64,000 bases of DNA from Rheinheimera maricola (GTDB taxonomy: Bacteria; Pseudomonadota; Gammaproteobacteria; Enterobacterales; Alteromonadaceae): positions 62,001 through 126,000 of the forward strand of contig NZ_JAERPS020000007.1 in NCBI RefSeq assembly GCF_016918075.2, given 5' to 3'. The position numbers were made by a program, and so were the translations under genes. Below, one piece after another: positions 61,854 through 64,000 of this stretch. The number at the start of each line of letters is the position of its first letter. Positions within the stretch are counted from its first letter, which is position 1. The notes below the pieces were generated by a model that did no database searches, was not told where the DNA came from, and worked only from the letters and a program-made list of their open reading frames with translations.

Positions 61854-63488
61854 ATGAACAGCTTAGAAAATCCTTTGCTAACACTGGTTGATGTACTAAA
61901 TGTCAGCCAGGCTATTGCCAAAACGCGCGATTTAGATTCGCAACTAAATATTATTGTCGAAACTGCACAAAAGCTAGCTTCCGCTGAGGCTAGTTGTATC
62001 TACTTATTAGATAAAACCCAACGCTTTCTTGTGCCTAAGGTTTGGCAGGGCAGCCTGCTAAATCATCCCAAAATCATGATGAGTAATATTCCACTAACGA
62101 GTTCTAGCCGAGATCATTTAACTGAAATCAGCGCCTACTGTGCTGTAACCGGGCAATTGGTTAGTGTGGAAGATATCTATAGTTATTCGGGTTTCAACTT
62201 TAAAGAGTTTTATAATAATGATTGCATTACAAACTTGCATACAAAATCTATTTTGGCGGTCCCATTAACTGATCGTGAGGGGATCAGCACAGGTGTGATG
62301 ATGCTTTTCAATCATACTTTACGTGGCCCCGACCAAGTGGAAGGATTCCCGGTAGATCTTGAAAATCTGGTCCGAGGGGTTGCTGCAATTGCTGCTATTT
62401 CTATCTCTAACTCGCTACTACTCAACGAAAAGCAAACTTTACTTCGCCAACAAGATGAGCTTAATGCTTCACTTATTGTTGAAAATAAAGAGCTTAAAGG
62501 CAGAATTTCTAAGTCTTTACAGTCAGATCAGATTATTGGCCGAAGCCATGCCATGCAAACGGTATTTGCTTTAATTGAAAAAGTAGCTAGCTCAACAGCA
62601 ACGGTGTTACTCAGTGGAGAAACAGGAACCGGCAAAGAATTATTTGCAGTGACGATTCATCAAAACAGCCCGGTAAAAAAGGGGAAGTTTATAGCACAAA
62701 ATTGCGCGGCATTTCCTGCCGATTTACTTGAAAGTGAAATGTTTGGTTATCACAAAGGCGCCTTTAGTGGAGCAACTTGTAATAAAAAAGGACTATTTGA
62801 AGAAGCGCATAATGGTACTTTGTTTTTGGATGAGATTGGTGAGATGCCAATGTCGCTTCAATCTAAATTATTACGCGTGCTTCAGGAGGGAGAGGTTAGA
62901 CCATTAGGTAGTACTACGACAGTAAAAGTTAATGTGAGAATTATTGCTGCCACTAATCGAGCACTACTTGATATGGTCAAAGAAGGCACGTTCCGAGAGG
63001 ATTTGTACTATAGATTAAATGTTTTTCCAATCCGGTTACCAAGCTTGAGAGAGCGCGTGACGGATATTCCTACGTTAACCTATTACTTTGTAGATAAGTA
63101 CGCGAAGCAGTATGGTAAAAAAATTAAACAAATTGAACCTAAAGTGTTGGATTTTTTACAGTCATATCCATTTCCGGGTAATGTTCGTGAATTGCAGAAT
63201 GTTATAGAACGCGCAGTGATCCTCGCGGGTGACCGATGTGTTATTGCATTTGATAGTCTTCCAGTTGAGCTTAAGGAACGAAAGCCGGTAGAAAAGTTTG
63301 ATAGTGCTATTAACTTAGAGAATAAAACATTGAAGGACGTAGTAGGTCAGTATGAAGCCGACATTTTAAGAAAAAAATTAGCGGAGAATAAGGGCAATCA
63401 GACAATAACAGCCAATCAACTGGGCCTTTCAAGACGCACATTAGTCGAAAAGCTTAGCCGTTATAGTCTTAGACGGTTAGATGATTAA
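61854..63488 (+). CDS. Sigma-54-dependent activator with GAF domain (T6SS regulator, VasH-like)
   Basis: From the ATG at 61854 (GGGAGAAGG in front) the 544-residue protein has an N-terminal GAF domain (about 20-185), a sigma-54 AAA+ domain with GETGTGKELF, and a Fis-type helix-turn-helix (NQTITANQLGLSRRTLVEKLSR). The loop that touches sigma-54 reads GAFSGA (302-307) in place of GAFTGA, a conservative change. Activators of this kind (VasH) turn on hcp and T6SS genes with RpoN. It lies 44 bases after clpV and probably belongs to the same operon. Confidence 0.88.
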   Translation: MNSLENPLLTLVDVLNVSQAIAKTRDLDSQLNIIVETAQKLASAEASCIYLLDKTQRFLVPKVWQGSLLNHPKIMMSNIPLTSSSRDHLTEISAYCAVTGQLVSVEDIYSYSGFNFKEFYNNDCITNLHTKSILAVPLTDREGISTGVMMLFNHTLRGPDQVEGFPVDLENLVRGVAAIAAISISNSLLLNEKQTLLRQQDELNASLIVENKELKGRISKSLQSDQIIGRSHAMQTVFALIEKVASSTATVLLSGETGTGKELFAVTIHQNSPVKKGKFIAQNCAAFPADLLESEMFGYHKGAFSGATCNKKGLFEEAHNGTLFLDEIGEMPMSLQSKLLRVLQEGEVRPLGSTTTVKVNVRIIAATNRALLDMVKEGTFREDLYYRLNVFPIRLPSLRERVTDIPTLTYYFVDKYAKQYGKKIKQIEPKVLDFLQSYPFPGNVRELQNVIERAVILAGDRCVIAFDSLPVELKERKPVEKFDSAINLENKTLKDVVGQYEADILRKKLAENKGNQTITANQLGLSRRTLVEKLSRYSLRRLDD

Positions 63489-63494
63489 AGAATA

Positions 63495-63734
63495 TTAAAA
63501 CTGAGATTTTATCAAATCATCAAGTCCAAATTTATCACATGCCTTATAAGAGACTGAACCTATGACAGCGCCTGCAACAGGTCCAAACGGTCCAAGGCCA
63601 TAAGGAGGGGGGGCAGCCAAGGCATACCCACTAAGCGTACCTGTAAGAATTGCCAACCCCCCACAAAACTGATTTTCAAATACTTTACCGGATAGATTTA
63701 CGGCATCTGATTTAAATTCCTCTATAACATCCAT
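63495..63734 (-). CDS. 79-residue Gly-rich hydrophobic protein of unknown function
   Basis: I do not recognise this protein. The N-terminal 24 residues are polar (MDVIEEFKSDAVNLSGKVFE), then a Gly-Gly pair opens a hydrophobic, glycine-rich stretch with GGLAILTGTLSGYALA, a PPPYGLGPFGP turn, and VAGAVIGSVSYKAC, ending with a short polar tail. Two Cys (24 and 67) could pair. GxxxG-type spacing suggests membrane packing. It is well supported as a gene: AAGGGGA ribosome-binding site and a strong promoter lie in front. It is convergent with the sigma-54 activator, with six bases between stops. A membrane-active peptide or a T6SS-linked small protein are possible, neither shown. Confidence 0.6.
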   Translation of the reverse strand: MDVIEEFKSDAVNLSGKVFENQFCGGLAILTGTLSGYALAAPPPYGLGPFGPVAGAVIGSVSYKACDKFGLDDLIKSQF

Positions 63735-63771
63735 ATTGGTTCCCCTTTCGGCTATTGTAACGAACTGGAAA

Positions 63772-63800
63772 ATAGTAGTTACACTTTAAATTCCTGTCAA
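63772..63800 (-). promoter_or_regulatory. Sigma-70 promoter for the 79-residue protein
   Basis: On the minus strand a perfect TTGACA (63795-63800) is followed after exactly 17 bases by TACTAT (63772-63777). Transcription would start about 30 bases before the ATG at 63734, which has a good ribosome-binding site. Confidence 0.65.
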
Positions 63801-64000
63801 ACCAGAGCATTCGTCTAACTCAACGCCGTTAGCTGGGAGATTTATTGCTCACCTGCGCAGCAATATGCATGCAGAAAATTACTCATACCACTTTGTATAG
63901 AATTAAAAGACTAGGCTTGTTTTTTACTTGATTGATTTCTATGTTATTTTTCGATTTTTTAAAGTTGGCATGTATTATGGATATTAAGTGCTGCAGGCCA

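Noticed and set aside
63977-64000. Possible start of a further gene at the window end
   Set aside because: Only eight codons are visible and there is no clear ribosome-binding site, so it cannot be judged.
1-64000. CRISPR array, tRNA or insertion sequence
   Set aside because: No regular short repeats with spacers, no tRNA-like cloverleaf and no transposase motifs were recognised by eye in either strand.

Overview
The window reads as a piece of a free-living gammaproteobacterial chromosome, most like an Alteromonadales or Rheinheimera/Alishewanella-type aquatic bacterium. The evidence is protein flavour only: two large TonB-dependent receptors, a flavin-dependent tryptophan-halogenase relative, a lipoprotein pullulanase, a QseE/QseG/QseF (GlrK/GlrR) sensory operon, RhlE, PhoX and half of a type VI secretion system. 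No tRNA, rRNA, insertion sequence, prophage or CRISPR array was seen.

Layout. (1) 0-1.2 kb: 3' part of a tryptophan-halogenase-like gene cut by the window edge. (2) 1.3-6.7 kb: an AT-rich patch with a LuxR-type regulator divergent from a repeat-bearing lipoprotein, a second DUF1566 (Lcl) protein and a broken third gene. (3) 6.9-15.4 kb: a hypothetical protein and then a TonB receptor plus pullulanase operon for alpha-glucan use, with a LacI-like palindrome in front and a clear terminator behind. (4) 15.5-21.5 kb: two tandem SGNH-hydrolase genes divergent from a carbamoyltransferase, SxtJ-like and DUF5989-like triad. (5) 21.6-29.1 kb: RhlE helicase; an operon of a small phosphate-binding-like protein, a porin-like protein and a GGDEF-EAL protein; then convergent PhoX phosphatase. 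(6) 29.3-36.6 kb: ElaA acetyltransferase, FecA-like receptor, 2OG-Fe(II) oxygenase, two hotdog thioesterases, gamma-glutamyltransferase and a cupin/JmjC-like protein. (7) 36.6-40.7 kb: DUF2288 gene, the QseF/QseG/QseE operon and a tiny membrane protein. (8) 41-47.8 kb: adenosine deaminase, metallophosphoesterase, M24 peptidase, a PEP-CTERM zinc metalloprotease and an Aer-like chemoreceptor. (9) 48-64 kb: visibly more AT-rich DNA with two CsgG/FlgO-like envelope proteins, tssA-B-C-E-F-G-H, a sigma-54 activator and a convergent 79-residue orphan gene.

How the parts work together. The TonB receptor and pullulanase would import and cut branched alpha-glucans. The phosphate-binding-like, porin and GGDEF-EAL genes next to PhoX suggest a link between phosphate supply and cyclic-di-GMP. 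The carbamoyltransferase triad together with the two membrane-anchored SGNH enzymes looks like an uncharacterised envelope or glycan modification cassette. The T6SS part encodes the sheath (TssB/C), baseplate pieces (TssA/E/F/G) and the ClpV recycler. The membrane complex (TssJ/L/M), TssK, Hcp and VgrG are not in the window, and the two CsgG-like proteins in front of tssA are the most unusual part of the locus.
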